Positions 9,515 through 18,633 of a DNA stretch of 64,000 nt are shown in pieces. Position 1 is the stretch's first letter; each line of letters begins with the position of its first letter. Below the pieces are notes generated by a model. It saw only the letters and a list, made by a program, of their open reading frames with translations. It made no database searches and had not been told where the DNA came from. The stretch is from CAMCXE01 sp046347475 (GTDB lineage: Bacteria; Pseudomonadota; Gammaproteobacteria; Pseudomonadales; Cellvibrionaceae): contig JAXMGD010000001.1 of assembly GCA_046347475.1 (NCBI GenBank), forward strand, positions 434,001 to 498,000, in the 5' to 3' direction. The translations under genes were made by a program, and so were the position numbers.

Positions 9515-9760
9515 AACAACTCCGAGGATAGGTAGTGCCAGGGGGCGGCATCTTAAGGGAAATTCGCCTAGGTAAGCTAACTGCTGTAGTGCGGTTCAGC
9601 TGCACGGGTTAGGTTTAACCGCTGGCTAGCCCTTTGATCGGCGCTGTGAGTTTTTTAGGCTTTTTGCTTCTATGCTTTAGGTGTCACCCGAACTCAGGCC
9701 AATGTCACTAAGTTAAAGATTATGACCTGTTGTCAGTGCCTTTTCTGACCCTCACCCCAA

Positions 9761-9840
9761 CCCTCTCCCAGAGGGAGAGGGGGGCTAAAAGCGAGATCTC
9801 CAGGGGCAGTCCCCTCTCTCGTTACTGAGAGGGCGAGGGA
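9761..9840. repeat. GC-rich palindromic intergenic repeats between MATE and mgtE genes
   Basis: Two palindromes sit in the 433-base divergent gap: CCTCTCCC-AGA-GGGAGAGG and, about 30 bases on, CCCTCTC...GAGAGGG. The sequence CCCTCACCCCAACCCTCTCC just before them is of a type seen in many bacterial intergenic regions as REP/MITE-like elements. The remainder of 9515-9947 shows no gene; GAGG lies about eight bases before the mgtE ATG. Confidence 0.6.
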
Positions 9841-9947
9841 GTTGAATGACAGTGGAACCTAGGCCCCACACTTATTGAGTCACCCCATACGCGCGCCTGG
9901 TGCATTCGCCAAGCGTTTAGGCACTGCCAGAGATACCGAGGCACACC

Positions 9948-11285
9948 ATGTCCGACCCCATCAGCCCGCTGATTGACGCGCTTATCGAAAACCCCGGCAG
10001 TGAGAGCCAAGCTAAATTGCAGGAGGCCCTCAAGCCCTACGCCATCGATGAGCTGGCTCTAGTTTTAGAATCCCTGCCGCTGGCCAAGCGGGTCATTGCC
10101 TGGCACCACATTCCCCAGGATATGCGCCTGGATGTATTGGTTGCCCTGCGCGGTGAGGCGCGCCTGTTGTTGCTGCGCAACCTGCCCAGCGACGAGCTGC
10201 CCAAGCTATTTGAAGACCTAGAGGCGGAGGACTTATTAGAGCTGGCCGAAAGCCTGCCGGAATCCACCATCGACCTGGCCTTAAGCCGCATGGACGAGCG
10301 CCAGCGCCAGCACTACGCCCTGGCCCAGCGTTATAGCGACCAACAAATCGGCCGCTGGATGAACAGCCACCTGCTGGTGGTGGCGCAGAACATGCGGGTG
10401 GCCGAGGCCCTGCGCCTGCTGCGGCGGGAGGCCCCCAAACACACCGAGGTGCTCTACCTGGTCAACCGCACCGGCCGCTGGGTGGGCTGTGTGCGCATTA
10501 GCCAGCTGCTCACTGTGTTGCCCCACACCAGCCTAGGTGAGTTGCAGGAGGAGGATTTCCCCAGCCTGGACGCCGAGGACAATATGTACGAAGCCGCCGA
10601 GGTAGTAGCCGCCAGCGGCTACAGCGCCCTGCCGGTGCTCAATAAAGACGGCGTGCTGCTCGGCCGCATCGACATGAGCACGGCGGTGGAATTGCTGCAC
10701 GAACAGGCCGAGCGCCAGCGCATGGCCCTAGCCGGTTTAGCGGAAGACGCCGACCTCTTCGCCCCCGCCAAACGCTCCGCCCGCACCCGCGCCCTCTGGC
10801 TGGGCATCAACCTGCTCACCGCGCTCTTGGCCTCCTGGTTTATCGGCCTGTTTGGCCACAGCATCGAACAGGTGGTGGCCTTAGCCGTACTCATGCCGGT
10901 GGTGGCTTCCATGGGCGGCATTGCAGGCTCCCAAACCCTCACCCTGGTGGTGCGCGGCCTGGCTCTGGGGCAGGTGCATAAATCCAACCTCTGGGCCCTG
11001 TTCGATAAAGAACTGCGCGTGGGCGCCATCAATGGTGTCCTCTGGGCGCTGGTGATCGGTTACGTGGCTTGGCTCTGGTTTCACAGCCTGCTGCTGGGGT
11101 TGGTGATCGGCATTGCGGTGGTGGTCAATATTGTCACCGCTGCCGTGTTCGGCGTGTTGCTGCCGGTGCTGCTCGATAAGCTGCGCATAGACCCAGCCCT
11201 GTCCGGCTCGGTGATCCTCACCACCGTCACCGACATCATAGGCTTTGTGGCCTTTTTGGGCCTTGGCACCCTGTTGCTGGTGTGA
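9948..11285 (+). CDS. mgtE: MgtE magnesium transporter
   Basis: A 445-residue protein with the full MgtE layout: N-terminal helical superhelix domain (residues about 1-125, LPSDELPKLFEDLEAEDLLEL), two CBS domains (about 130-255, including GYSALPVLNKDGVLLGRI), a plug helix, then five transmembrane helices. The pore signature PVVASMGGIAGSQTLTL is present and the second pore-lining segment holds conserved acidic residues. MgtE is a Mg2+-gated Mg2+ channel; the CBS domains sense cytoplasmic Mg2+. GAGG precedes the ATG by about eight bases. No M-box-like leader was recognised upstream. Confidence 0.95.
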   Translation: MSDPISPLIDALIENPGSESQAKLQEALKPYAIDELALVLESLPLAKRVIAWHHIPQDMRLDVLVALRGEARLLLLRNLPSDELPKLFEDLEAEDLLELAESLPESTIDLALSRMDERQRQHYALAQRYSDQQIGRWMNSHLLVVAQNMRVAEALRLLRREAPKHTEVLYLVNRTGRWVGCVRISQLLTVLPHTSLGELQEEDFPSLDAEDNMYEAAEVVAASGYSALPVLNKDGVLLGRIDMSTAVELLHEQAERQRMALAGLAEDADLFAPAKRSARTRALWLGINLLTALLASWFIGLFGHSIEQVVALAVLMPVVASMGGIAGSQTLTLVVRGLALGQVHKSNLWALFDKELRVGAINGVLWALVIGYVAWLWFHSLLLGLVIGIAVVVNIVTAAVFGVLLPVLLDKLRIDPALSGSVILTTVTDIIGFVAFLGLGTLLLV

Positions 11286-11473
11286 GTGGTCAAGTCAAAA
11301 GCCGCTGATTTAAACGCGGCATGCTGCAGTAGCGGTGGTAGAATTCGGCCCGCTGTTGAAGAGTTGCCGTTGTTACTGATCAAAACCAACGCCCAAGCCG
11401 TATAACTGAATTCTGTTTGCACCGGCTGCGGCTGGAATCCTATCTGCTCATTCAAACTCATAAGGGGTGATGC

Positions 11474-13636
11474 GTGTTGCTAACCACTGAACAAGCCAAA
11501 ATTAATCGCGCTGCCGCGCACACCACAAACAACACTTGGCACTTGTTGCGCACACCAAATCTGCGCGAACCCAACACAAGTATTTTGCGCCAAGCCCTGC
11601 GGGATTATTTTTGCAACACATTTGATGTTTACGACGATTTATTTACCTGCCTAAAAACCGACGCCGCCTACTACGAAAAACCCATCGCCCTGCGCCACCC
11701 GCTTATTTTTTATTTAGGCCACACCGCCACATTTTTTATTAATAAATTAGTACTGGCACGCTTAATCGACACCCGCATTAACCCACGTTTTGAATCCTTA
11801 TTTGCCGTCGGCGTGGATGAAATGAGCTGGGATGATTTAGGCGTGGAATTAAATGCCTGGCCCAAGGTGAGTGAAGTAAAAGCCTACCGCCGCCATGTGC
11901 GCGAATTGGTGTTAAGCCTCATCGACACCCTGCCGCTTAATGGCCCCATCGATTGGCAAAGCCCCTGGTGGGCCATCATCATGGGCGTTGAACACGAGCG
12001 CATCCATTTAGAAACCTCCTCAGTACTCATTCGCCAACATCAACTGCACCAGGTACAACCGCAACACAATTGGCCCTACTGCACAGCCTCTGGCCCCGCA
12101 CCTGGCAATGAATTAATTGCCGTGCCAGCAGGCCTTGTAACCCTGGGTAAAAAATCCGATGGGGATTTTTACGGCTGGGATAACGAATACGGCGAGCACC
12201 GCGCCGAAGTGCCCGCATTTAAAGCCGCGCGTTTTTTAGTAAGTAATGGCGAATTTAAATTATTTGTCGATGCAGGCGGCTATCAAACTGCCGAATATTG
12301 GGATGAAGAAGGGCAGGGCTGGCTTAACTACACCGGCGCCACCATGCCCACTTTTTGGCGCCAACACAGCGGCCACTATTTTTTGCGCACTATGACAGAA
12401 GAAATTGCCATGCCCTGGAATTGGCCGGTGGAAGTCAATTGTTTAGAGGCGCAAGCGTTTTGCCGCTGGAAATCAGCGGCCTGCGGTCAAACTGTGCGCC
12501 TGCCCACTGAGGATGAATGGTATCGCCTCTACGATCAGGCAGCCTGCACAGAAGTCGGCGCTGAAGCAGCGGCGGGTAATCTACACCTGGATTATTTCGC
12601 CTCCGCCTGCCCGGTCAATCAATTTGCCCAGGGTGATTTTTATGATGTCACCGGCAATGTATGGCAGTGGACGCAAACACCGATTTATCCGTTCGAAGGC
12701 TTTGAAGTACATCCGCTGTACGATGATTTTACCGCCCCCACCTTTGATAACCGCCACAATTTAATTAAAGGCGGCTCCTTTATTGCCTGCGGCAACGAAA
12801 CATTAAAATCGGCCCGCTACGCCTTTCGGCGGCATTTTTTCCAGCACGCAGGTTTTCGATACATTATTGGCGACGAGGTTAAAACCGTGCCCCAATCCCA
12901 TTACGAAACCGATAAACTCATGTCGGAATACGCCGAATTTCACTACGGCGATGAATATTTCTCCGTACCGAATTTCCCCGCGGCCCTAGTTAACTGGGCG
13001 CGCCCCTATTTAGCGGGCAAACCCCACAATACGGCTTTGGATTTAGGCTGCGCATCCGGCCGCGCCAGTTTTGAATTAGCCCGCGATTTTGCCGCCGTCA
13101 CCGGCATTGATTTTTCCGCCCGTTTTATTAACCAAGGCGTGCAATTAGCTGAGCAGGGCCTATTGCGTTATACCCTGGCTGAAGAGGGCGAACTGGTCAG
13201 CTATAAATCCCGCAGCCTAGAGCAATCGGGCCTAGCGGCGGTAAAAGACAAGGTGGCGTTTTTCCAAGGCGACGCCTGTAATTTGCGCGCTGAATTTACC
13301 GGTTTTGATTTTATTCTGGCAGCGAATTTAATCGACAGACTGTACAAACCCAGCAAATTCTTAAGCACTGTGCACGAGCGTTTAAATATTGGCGGCCTTT
13401 TATTAATCGCCTCGCCCTACACCTGGCTGGAAGAACACACACCTAAAGAAGAATGGATTGGCGGCTATAAAAAAGACGGCGAAAACTTCACAACCCTGGA
13501 TGGTTTGCGGCAGATGCTCGGCGAACACTTCCGCGAGGTAGCTGGCCCCGAAGGTGTACCCTTTGTAATTCGCGAAACCAAACGCAAATATCAGCACAGC
13601 GTATCGGAAGTGACATTGTGGGAGCGGATTAAATAA
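11474..13636 (+). CDS. ovoA: OvoA: 5-histidylcysteine sulfoxide synthase / thiohistidine N-methyltransferase
   Basis: A 720-residue three-domain enzyme. The start is GTG, supported by AAGGGG about seven bases upstream. Residues 1-200 are a DinB-like domain with the non-haem iron ligands H83 and H174-x3-H178-x-E180 (HERIHLE). Residues about 215-460 are the formylglycine-generating-enzyme-like sulfoxide synthase domain (YDVTGNVWQW, IKGGSF, ARYAFRRHF). Residues about 490-720 are a SAM methyltransferase (ALDLGCASGRASFELA). OvoA joins cysteine to C5 of histidine using O2 and later methylates 5-thiohistidine to ovothiol A, a redox-active antioxidant. The DinB-FGE-methyltransferase fusion distinguishes it from EgtB of ergothioneine synthesis. 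The next co-directional gene is a C-S lyase candidate for the middle step. Confidence 0.95.
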   Translation: MLLTTEQAKINRAAAHTTNNTWHLLRTPNLREPNTSILRQALRDYFCNTFDVYDDLFTCLKTDAAYYEKPIALRHPLIFYLGHTATFFINKLVLARLIDTRINPRFESLFAVGVDEMSWDDLGVELNAWPKVSEVKAYRRHVRELVLSLIDTLPLNGPIDWQSPWWAIIMGVEHERIHLETSSVLIRQHQLHQVQPQHNWPYCTASGPAPGNELIAVPAGLVTLGKKSDGDFYGWDNEYGEHRAEVPAFKAARFLVSNGEFKLFVDAGGYQTAEYWDEEGQGWLNYTGATMPTFWRQHSGHYFLRTMTEEIAMPWNWPVEVNCLEAQAFCRWKSAACGQTVRLPTEDEWYRLYDQAACTEVGAEAAAGNLHLDYFASACPVNQFAQGDFYDVTGNVWQWTQTPIYPFEGFEVHPLYDDFTAPTFDNRHNLIKGGSFIACGNETLKSARYAFRRHFFQHAGFRYIIGDEVKTVPQSHYETDKLMSEYAEFHYGDEYFSVPNFPAALVNWARPYLAGKPHNTALDLGCASGRASFELARDFAAVTGIDFSARFINQGVQLAEQGLLRYTLAEEGELVSYKSRSLEQSGLAAVKDKVAFFQGDACNLRAEFTGFDFILAANLIDRLYKPSKFLSTVHERLNIGGLLLIASPYTWLEEHTPKEEWIGGYKKDGENFTTLDGLRQMLGEHFREVAGPEGVPFVIRETKRKYQHSVSEVTLWERIK

Positions 13637-13750
13637 AATTCCTTTTCCTCAATGCCATTGGATAATTAGCGTAAATTGTTCCTTATTCCCCAGAGGGAGC
13701 GAAGTAAAAAGCCTTAAATCCAGGCTCCGGCTTGTTCACCAGGCATATCT

Positions 13751-13850
13751 GCCCCTCCCGTTAAAACGGGGAGGGCGCAAAATAGCCTTGAAAATGGCCA
13801 AATTCCATCATTTAAGGTTTTTTGGCTCCTCCCCCTTTTCAAGGGGGAGG
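13751..13850. repeat. Two GC-rich palindromes between ovoA and the C-S lyase gene
   Basis: Near-perfect inverted repeats: one at 13751-13777 (CCCCTCCCGTT / AACGGGGAGGG) and one at 13828-13850 (CCTCCCCCTT-TTC-AAGGGGGAGG). Both resemble dispersed intergenic palindromes. They could also act as transcription barriers after ovoA, but neither has a good T tract. Confidence 0.6.
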
Positions 13851-13923
13851 CTGGGTGGGGGTTTCTGGCAGAGGGCAAAATCTCCTAAAAAACCAGATGA
13901 AATCCTTAACTTAATTACATTAT

Positions 13924-14013
13924 GTAGGGGCGGCCCTTGTGGCTGCCCAATTTTGCTCGCCCAAAAATATCAGTAGCCGCAGAGGTTCAGGCGCCCACAA
14001 GGGGCGCCCCTAC
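13924..14013. repeat. 90-bp inverted-repeat element (MITE/REP-like) with flanking direct repeats
   Basis: Left arm begins GTAGGGGCGGCCCTTGTGG and right arm is its imperfect reverse complement ending CACAAGGGGCGCCCCTAC. The element is bracketed by an 11-base direct repeat CTTAACTTAAT at 13905-13915 and 14037-14047, within a 20-base stretch that matches with two mismatches. That arrangement suggests insertion with target duplication, or element ends that include these bases. The right copy overlaps the annotated-style ATG at 14046. Confidence 0.7.
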
Positions 14014-14150
14014 GGAAGATTTCTATTCAGAAAATTCTTAACTTAATGACAGTACCCCCAGCCAATTCACCAGCAACCAAAAAACTACCGATCAGCCTAA
14101 AATCTGCGCATAATGCCAACCATCACTGGCAAAAAAATGAGGCGCCCAAC

Positions 14151-15308
14151 GTGGATTTTGATTTAATTATCGACCGCACCCACAGCCATAGCGAAAAATA
14201 CGCAGGCCGCCAACGTATGTTTGGCCGCGCCGATGTTATCCCTTTGTGGGTCGCCGATATGGATTTCGCCTGCCCGGCCTCCATAACTCAAGCCTTAATG
14301 GAGCGCGCACAACATCCCATCTACGGGTACACCCAATACCCCGAGGAGATGAAAACCGTTTTAAAAGCCTGGCTTGCCCGCAGGCATAACTGCACGATAC
14401 AACCTGATTGGATTAGTTTTGCCCCGGGCGTAGTGCCGTCGTTACACGCTGCAGTCCTAGGCCTATTAAATCCCCAGCAGGCCTATATTATTCAGCCCCC
14501 CGTATACCCGCCCTTTTTTTACGTAGCCCAAAACACCGCCCGACCAATTCTGCACAACCCATTAAAATACCAGCAGGGCAGCTACAGTATTGATTTTGCC
14601 GATTTAGAACACAAAGCCGCTCAAGCCAAATTATTAATGCTCTGCTCTCCACACAACCCCGTGGGGCGCGTTTGGCAGCAGGATGAACTGCGCGAACTAT
14701 TAACGATTGCCAAGCGGCACAATTTATACGTATTTTCCGATGAAATTCACCAGGATTTAATTATGCCCGGTGCCCGCCATCAGATGCTGCTTAATTTTAT
14801 AAACGATGTCGAATTGGGCGATTTTGTTGCCAACAACACAATAACCGCCGTAGCGCCGAGTAAAACCTTTAATATCCCCGGCATGGGCCTCTCCGCCTTA
14901 ATTACCCCCAACCCGGCACTGCGCAAAAAACTTACCCAGGCGTTTGATCAATTACACGCAGGCAATTTTAACCCCTTTAGCATTACCGCCTTTATCGCCG
15001 CCTACCGCGATAACGACGCTTGGCTGGATGCGCTTATGCAGTATTTGGCAGACAATCAAAATTTGGTCTCGCAGTTTTTACAGAATAAACCGCTCCATTT
15101 TAACCCAGTCGAGGCCACCTATTTGCTCTGGCTAAACTGCCAAAAACTCAAACTAACCGACAGCGCCCTGCGAGATTTTTTTATTCATAAAGCAGGCTTG
15201 GGTTTAAATCCCGGGGTGAGTTTTGGGGCAGAGGGTACTGGGTTTATGCGGCTTAATATTGCATTGCCCAAAGCGCAATTGCACCAAGCTCTAGAGCAAT
15301 TGGGGTAG
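14151..15308 (+). CDS. PatB/MalY-type PLP-dependent C-S lyase, candidate OvoB
   Basis: A fold-type I PLP enzyme, 385 residues from the GTG at 14151. Motifs: RADVIPLWVADMDFACP, IYGYTQYPEE, CSPHNPVGRVW, VFSDEIHQDL and the PLP lysine in APSKTFNIPGMG (K238 in this numbering). It belongs to the MalY/PatB cystathionine beta-lyase-like family. Lying downstream of ovoA, it is a good candidate for OvoB, the lyase that cleaves 5-histidylcysteine sulfoxide to 5-thiohistidine; that is inference from context. The GTG start is preferred because GAGG lies eight bases upstream and family members begin near the FDLIIDRTHS motif. The in-frame ATG at 14046 would add 35 atypical residues, has no ribosome site and overlaps a repeat-element flank. 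Confidence 0.85.
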   Translation: MDFDLIIDRTHSHSEKYAGRQRMFGRADVIPLWVADMDFACPASITQALMERAQHPIYGYTQYPEEMKTVLKAWLARRHNCTIQPDWISFAPGVVPSLHAAVLGLLNPQQAYIIQPPVYPPFFYVAQNTARPILHNPLKYQQGSYSIDFADLEHKAAQAKLLMLCSPHNPVGRVWQQDELRELLTIAKRHNLYVFSDEIHQDLIMPGARHQMLLNFINDVELGDFVANNTITAVAPSKTFNIPGMGLSALITPNPALRKKLTQAFDQLHAGNFNPFSITAFIAAYRDNDAWLDALMQYLADNQNLVSQFLQNKPLHFNPVEATYLLWLNCQKLKLTDSALRDFFIHKAGLGLNPGVSFGAEGTGFMRLNIALPKAQLHQALEQLG

Positions 15309-15527
15309 GCGCTTGTTCAGTTGGGATCTGGGTCGGTAAGGTAGGTTAAAGACAGTTGTGTAAGTCGTCTAACATGAGTATAAATGTCGGATATTTTCGT
15401 CTGGCGCGGCTCAAGTTTTGTGTTGATGTGCTTGAGCTTAGCCAAGATAAAATTTTGTGGGTAAGTGTCACCCAGTCATTAATACTTATAAAAACTCAAA
15501 TAACATTATTTTGTCGTTTTCGGCTTT

Positions 15528-16385
15528 TCATGGTAACGAGGGCGCTAGCCGTGTAGGTCGAGTGGCTTGGTTTTGATAGGGGAAATATTTGGTGCCCACT
15601 TTCCACTCATTTAATGAGTCAACTGATATTTCTCCATTTTTCCCCAGTTTGTACCCTGGAATTAAATATTTTGCAACCCCGGAATTCTTAATGAGATATT
15701 CATCGCAGTTGTCAAGTCTGTACACCCCGCCTTTTAGATCCTTTTTCTCAAATATACCTTCTTGCCTGTCTATTAAAAAGAACCCATTGATTTTCTTCAG
15801 ATCATTTATTTCGATATGATATCTATATCTGTGATAGGGGTTAAATTCCACATCTATAGGTAATTCTATGAATTCTATCGCTGCCTCATTCTGAAGGTAT
15901 GTCACACCGCTTCGAAATTGGTGATAGTAATGTCTCATGATAATTGCAGAGTAGGCGTCTTCGGCCTCGGTATGGCAAAAGAAAAGAAGGCACAAATATT
16001 TTAACGAATCATAGGCATCGTTTGAAATAATTAGATTGTATTTATTGTTTTTTAATTGTTTTTCTATTTTGATTCCGGATGCTGATGTGTCGATGGACGC
16101 TCTATTGTGAATAATTGCATGTCGAATGAGCATCATTGCCTTGTAGCACTCTCTAAAAATAACTTGGTGATCATTTTCTGATGGTAGATGCTTGTATCGA
16201 ACTTCAAAACTTTCATTCATAACTTCCTGATGGCGCTCGTCAATGATTGAGTCCATCCCGGAGAATGTCATCAAATGAATAAACTCCCACGGTGTGGGGG
16301 GGCAAGGCGATGGGTAGAGGTTGTGCGTTACAGGACGCTTTTTAAATTTACCATCTATCAATTCAAATTCTTCTATGTTGGACAT
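15528..16385 (-). CDS. Hypothetical protein with a HEPN-like RX4H motif
   Basis: A 285-residue protein not confidently assigned to a family. The start at 16385 (MSNIEEFELIDG) is chosen because AAGGGGG lies just upstream; an open frame continues to an ATG at 16451. The central part is helical and contains AMMLIRHAIIHNRAS, which fits the R-x4-H active-site pattern of HEPN ribonuclease domains, followed by a second helical stretch. The C-terminal third is different, probably beta-rich (NGFFLIDRQEG, GGVYRLDNCDEY). The base composition is clearly more A/T-rich than the neighbouring metabolic genes, hinting at transfer. A HEPN-type RNase or defence role is only a hypothesis. It lies alone on the minus strand, upstream of no obvious partner except the Fic gene 277 bases further up. 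Confidence 0.6.
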   Translation of the reverse strand: MSNIEEFELIDGKFKKRPVTHNLYPSPCPPTPWEFIHLMTFSGMDSIIDERHQEVMNESFEVRYKHLPSENDHQVIFRECYKAMMLIRHAIIHNRASIDTSASGIKIEKQLKNNKYNLIISNDAYDSLKYLCLLFFCHTEAEDAYSAIIMRHYYHQFRSGVTYLQNEAAIEFIELPIDVEFNPYHRYRYHIEINDLKKINGFFLIDRQEGIFEKKDLKGGVYRLDNCDEYLIKNSGVAKYLIPGYKLGKNGEISVDSLNEWKVGTKYFPYQNQATRPTRLAPSLP

Positions 16386-16662
16386 TACCCCCTTGTTGTT
16401 CATTTTTAATGATAAAAACTCTTGCAAAAAATAGTAATAATGTAAATTCATAAATGTAACGACCTGCTGGTTGGGTTGGGATGATAAATGTATTGCTTGT
16501 GGTCATGCTCTGCGTGATTGCGTTTGATTTCAGGCGTCAAGCGTTACTAAGCGATAGATTCTTTAAGTTGTAAGTGATGCAGGCATAAAAGTAAGCCCCC
16601 GCATTCGCAAGGCCCATCGGAGGCGCCCATAAGGCTTGCCTTAAGCATGATTTATTACAAAA

Positions 16663-17829
16663 TCAAAGACCATTATTTTTTTCTGACTGAAGTGATTCTG
16701 GAATAAATCCTTCGCTGGACAGGGCTTTGATCACGCCGCGCAGTAAATAATTGTTGCTAAATCCAAGGCTATATTGGCGTGCGCCTTCACTCACCGGTTG
16801 CAACATTTTGCGTTCAACCAATTTTTTAATTTGGTAGGTGCGCTGAGTTGCGTTTAGGTTTGGCATGGCCGCAGACAGATCAGCGGCTTTTGCAATGCCC
16901 ATTTTGGCGGCTATATGTAAAATATTTTCTTCTTTGTGTGTAATCAGCAAGCGTCTTCTTGCATGGGCTAAGGCTGGCGCAAGAATTTTATTCCGCAAGT
17001 AATCAAAGTTGGTGAGTTGGTCTACCTTTTTTAGTTCGTCCAAAATACCCTTAAGCACATAAGTGCACCAAGCTTCTTGACCTGTGGCCGTACCTAAATC
17101 AGCAAGCGCAAGCATGGCATAGTATTGATCGCGGTCGTTGCAAAATACAGCCGTGGGATTAAGTACCCGGCCACCAGCTTGTACATTAAAACCATATTTA
17201 ATGAGTAGTGCATAAGTAAGTAAACGCACAACTCGCCCGTTGCCATTGCCAAACGGGTGAATCCAACCGAAGCGATGATGCGCCAAAGCTACTTTAATAA
17301 GGTCATATTTTGGCGCATGCGGCGCGTTTATAAACGAAACCAGCTCAAGCATATAGGCGGGAACTTGAATGGCTTCTGGTGGTAGGTGCTCAGACTGTGC
17401 AATACGTACGGAACCTTCGCGATAAGCTCCAGGGGTGCGATCCCCCTCGCGAGTTAAGTTGTCCACGGTTAAAGCGTGCAACTCGCGAATAAAGTGTTCG
17501 CTGATGGTTGTACCTTTGTGGATGGATTCCTCAATATAGCTCATCGCCTGCTCAATATTTTCCATCTCACGTAATTGGTCAGACGGCGCCGTACCCTCCA
17601 ATTTACTCTCCACATAGTCGGCCAGGGTGGTGTGATTCCCTTCGATACGGGCTGAGCCCAAACTTTCTAATATGTGGAAGATATGCTTGAGTTGGAAGAA
17701 TAGAGAGGCAGGCGTGGAGCCCTGCAACTGTAGGCGCCGCAAATGCTCAAGTTCGGTTAATACATCGACCAAGGGGGAATCAAAGGAGGGGTTAGGTAAA
17801 GCCAGATCGTGGTGATTAAATTGTGGCAT
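16663..17829 (-). CDS. Fic-family AMPylase with C-terminal winged helix
   Basis: A 388-residue Fic/DOC protein. The Fic motif HPFGNGNGRVVRLL is complete, including the catalytic His and the GNGR phosphate-binding loop. Upstream, near residue 60, SARIEGN matches the (S/T)xxxE(G/N) inhibitory helix, so this is a class II Fic with a built-in inhibitory N-terminal helix. The last 100 residues (AKAADLSAAM, RTYQIKKLVERKML) look like a winged helix-turn-helix, as in many Fic-wHTH proteins. Such enzymes transfer AMP to protein hydroxyls and often regulate themselves. No antitoxin gene is adjacent, as expected for class II. The promoter carries direct repeats that may be the binding site. Confidence 0.92.
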   Translation of the reverse strand: MPQFNHHDLALPNPSFDSPLVDVLTELEHLRRLQLQGSTPASLFFQLKHIFHILESLGSARIEGNHTTLADYVESKLEGTAPSDQLREMENIEQAMSYIEESIHKGTTISEHFIRELHALTVDNLTREGDRTPGAYREGSVRIAQSEHLPPEAIQVPAYMLELVSFINAPHAPKYDLIKVALAHHRFGWIHPFGNGNGRVVRLLTYALLIKYGFNVQAGGRVLNPTAVFCNDRDQYYAMLALADLGTATGQEAWCTYVLKGILDELKKVDQLTNFDYLRNKILAPALAHARRRLLITHKEENILHIAAKMGIAKAADLSAAMPNLNATQRTYQIKKLVERKMLQPVSEGARQYSLGFSNNYLLRGVIKALSSEGFIPESLQSEKNNGL

Positions 17830-17837
17830 GGGGATAA

Positions 17838-17898
17838 TTATCTGTAATGACGATGGCGTGTTATCTGTAATCTACCGAATTAATTACAATATAGTCAA
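17838..17898 (-). promoter_or_regulatory. fic promoter with two direct repeats (candidate autoregulatory operator)
   Basis: On the minus strand a sigma70-like promoter is visible: -35 TTGACT (17893-17898), an 18-base spacer, and -10 TAGATT (17869-17874). The 11-base sequence ATTACAGATAA occurs twice on the same strand, at 17861-17871 overlapping the -10 and at 17838-17848 just upstream of the start codon. Their 23-base spacing places them on one DNA face. Binding by the wHTH end of the Fic protein is a plausible inference. Confidence 0.55.
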
Positions 17899-18154
17899 TA
17901 ACTTACATTGTGGATGGTTCTGTTTGATTCTTTAAAGGCTGACATGATTAAGTGGAATCCTTGTGGCGGGCTTTCTGTAACGCCACCAAGCAAGGCCGTT
18001 GAATTACAACGCTATTCATTCACCACTTCATGGGGCATGAACATACACAGGTCCGATGTAGGGAGCCGTTTGCATGGGGCCGGAGTTTCAGGCGTTTGAC
18101 TGGCGCGAGCATACATTGCCGATCGGACACACTAATCCGTACGATACAACCAGT

Positions 18155-18186
18155 AGCCCGGATGCAGCGCAGCGAAATCCGGGGCT
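18155..18186. repeat. REP-like palindrome
   Basis: Imperfect inverted repeat AGCCCGGAT...ATCCGGGGCT separated by GCAGCGCAGCGA. Sequences of this type (GTAGCCCGGATGCAGCGCAG) recur in intergenic DNA of many proteobacteria. The rest of the 17899-18282 gap shows no gene. Confidence 0.6.
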
Positions 18187-18282
18187 TGTGCCTCAGGACT
18201 GATTGCGTGATCGATTCCAAGCCCTTAGGCTTATTAAAAATATGCGTTACAACCTAGGAGAACGCGAAGTGGGAGAGGTGGT

Positions 18283-18633
18283 ATGAAATATCGATCAAGA
18301 TTTTTTAAGTGGATTGCCGGTGGGATCTGGGGGCTGCTTTGCATTTGGTCCTTGTATAGCTTTTTGTCTCATGAGCAAGCCTGGTTGGATTCTGAGCTGA
18401 TGCAGTTAGTATATTTGAAAATGATAGTTTTAACCTTTCCGGTTGGTTACTCGGTCGTTTTGTTGGCAAGTGTTTTATCTGAATTTTTGCAGACTTTTTT
18501 AAGTGTTCACATTGGGGCAAAGGTTGAATTCTTTTTTGTCTACTTATTTATGTTTTCTGCAGGATTCGTCCAGTGGTTTATTTTCTTGCCGTGGCTTTTA
18601 AAAGGTATTTTTTGCCGAAATCAACGGCGCTAG
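18283..18633 (+). CDS. Small hydrophobic membrane protein of unknown function
   Basis: A 116-residue protein with three predicted membrane segments: WIAGGIWGLLCIWSLYSFL near the N-terminus, MIVLTFPVGYSVVLLASVL in the middle, and FVYLFMFSAGFVQWFIFLPW near the end, closed by a basic tail (RNQRR). GAGG six bases before the ATG supports real translation. No family is recognised. It stands alone between the fic region and the TauE gene, in an A/T-rich stretch. Confidence 0.6.
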   Translation: MKYRSRFFKWIAGGIWGLLCIWSLYSFLSHEQAWLDSELMQLVYLKMIVLTFPVGYSVVLLASVLSEFLQTFLSVHIGAKVEFFFVYLFMFSAGFVQWFIFLPWLLKGIFCRNQRR

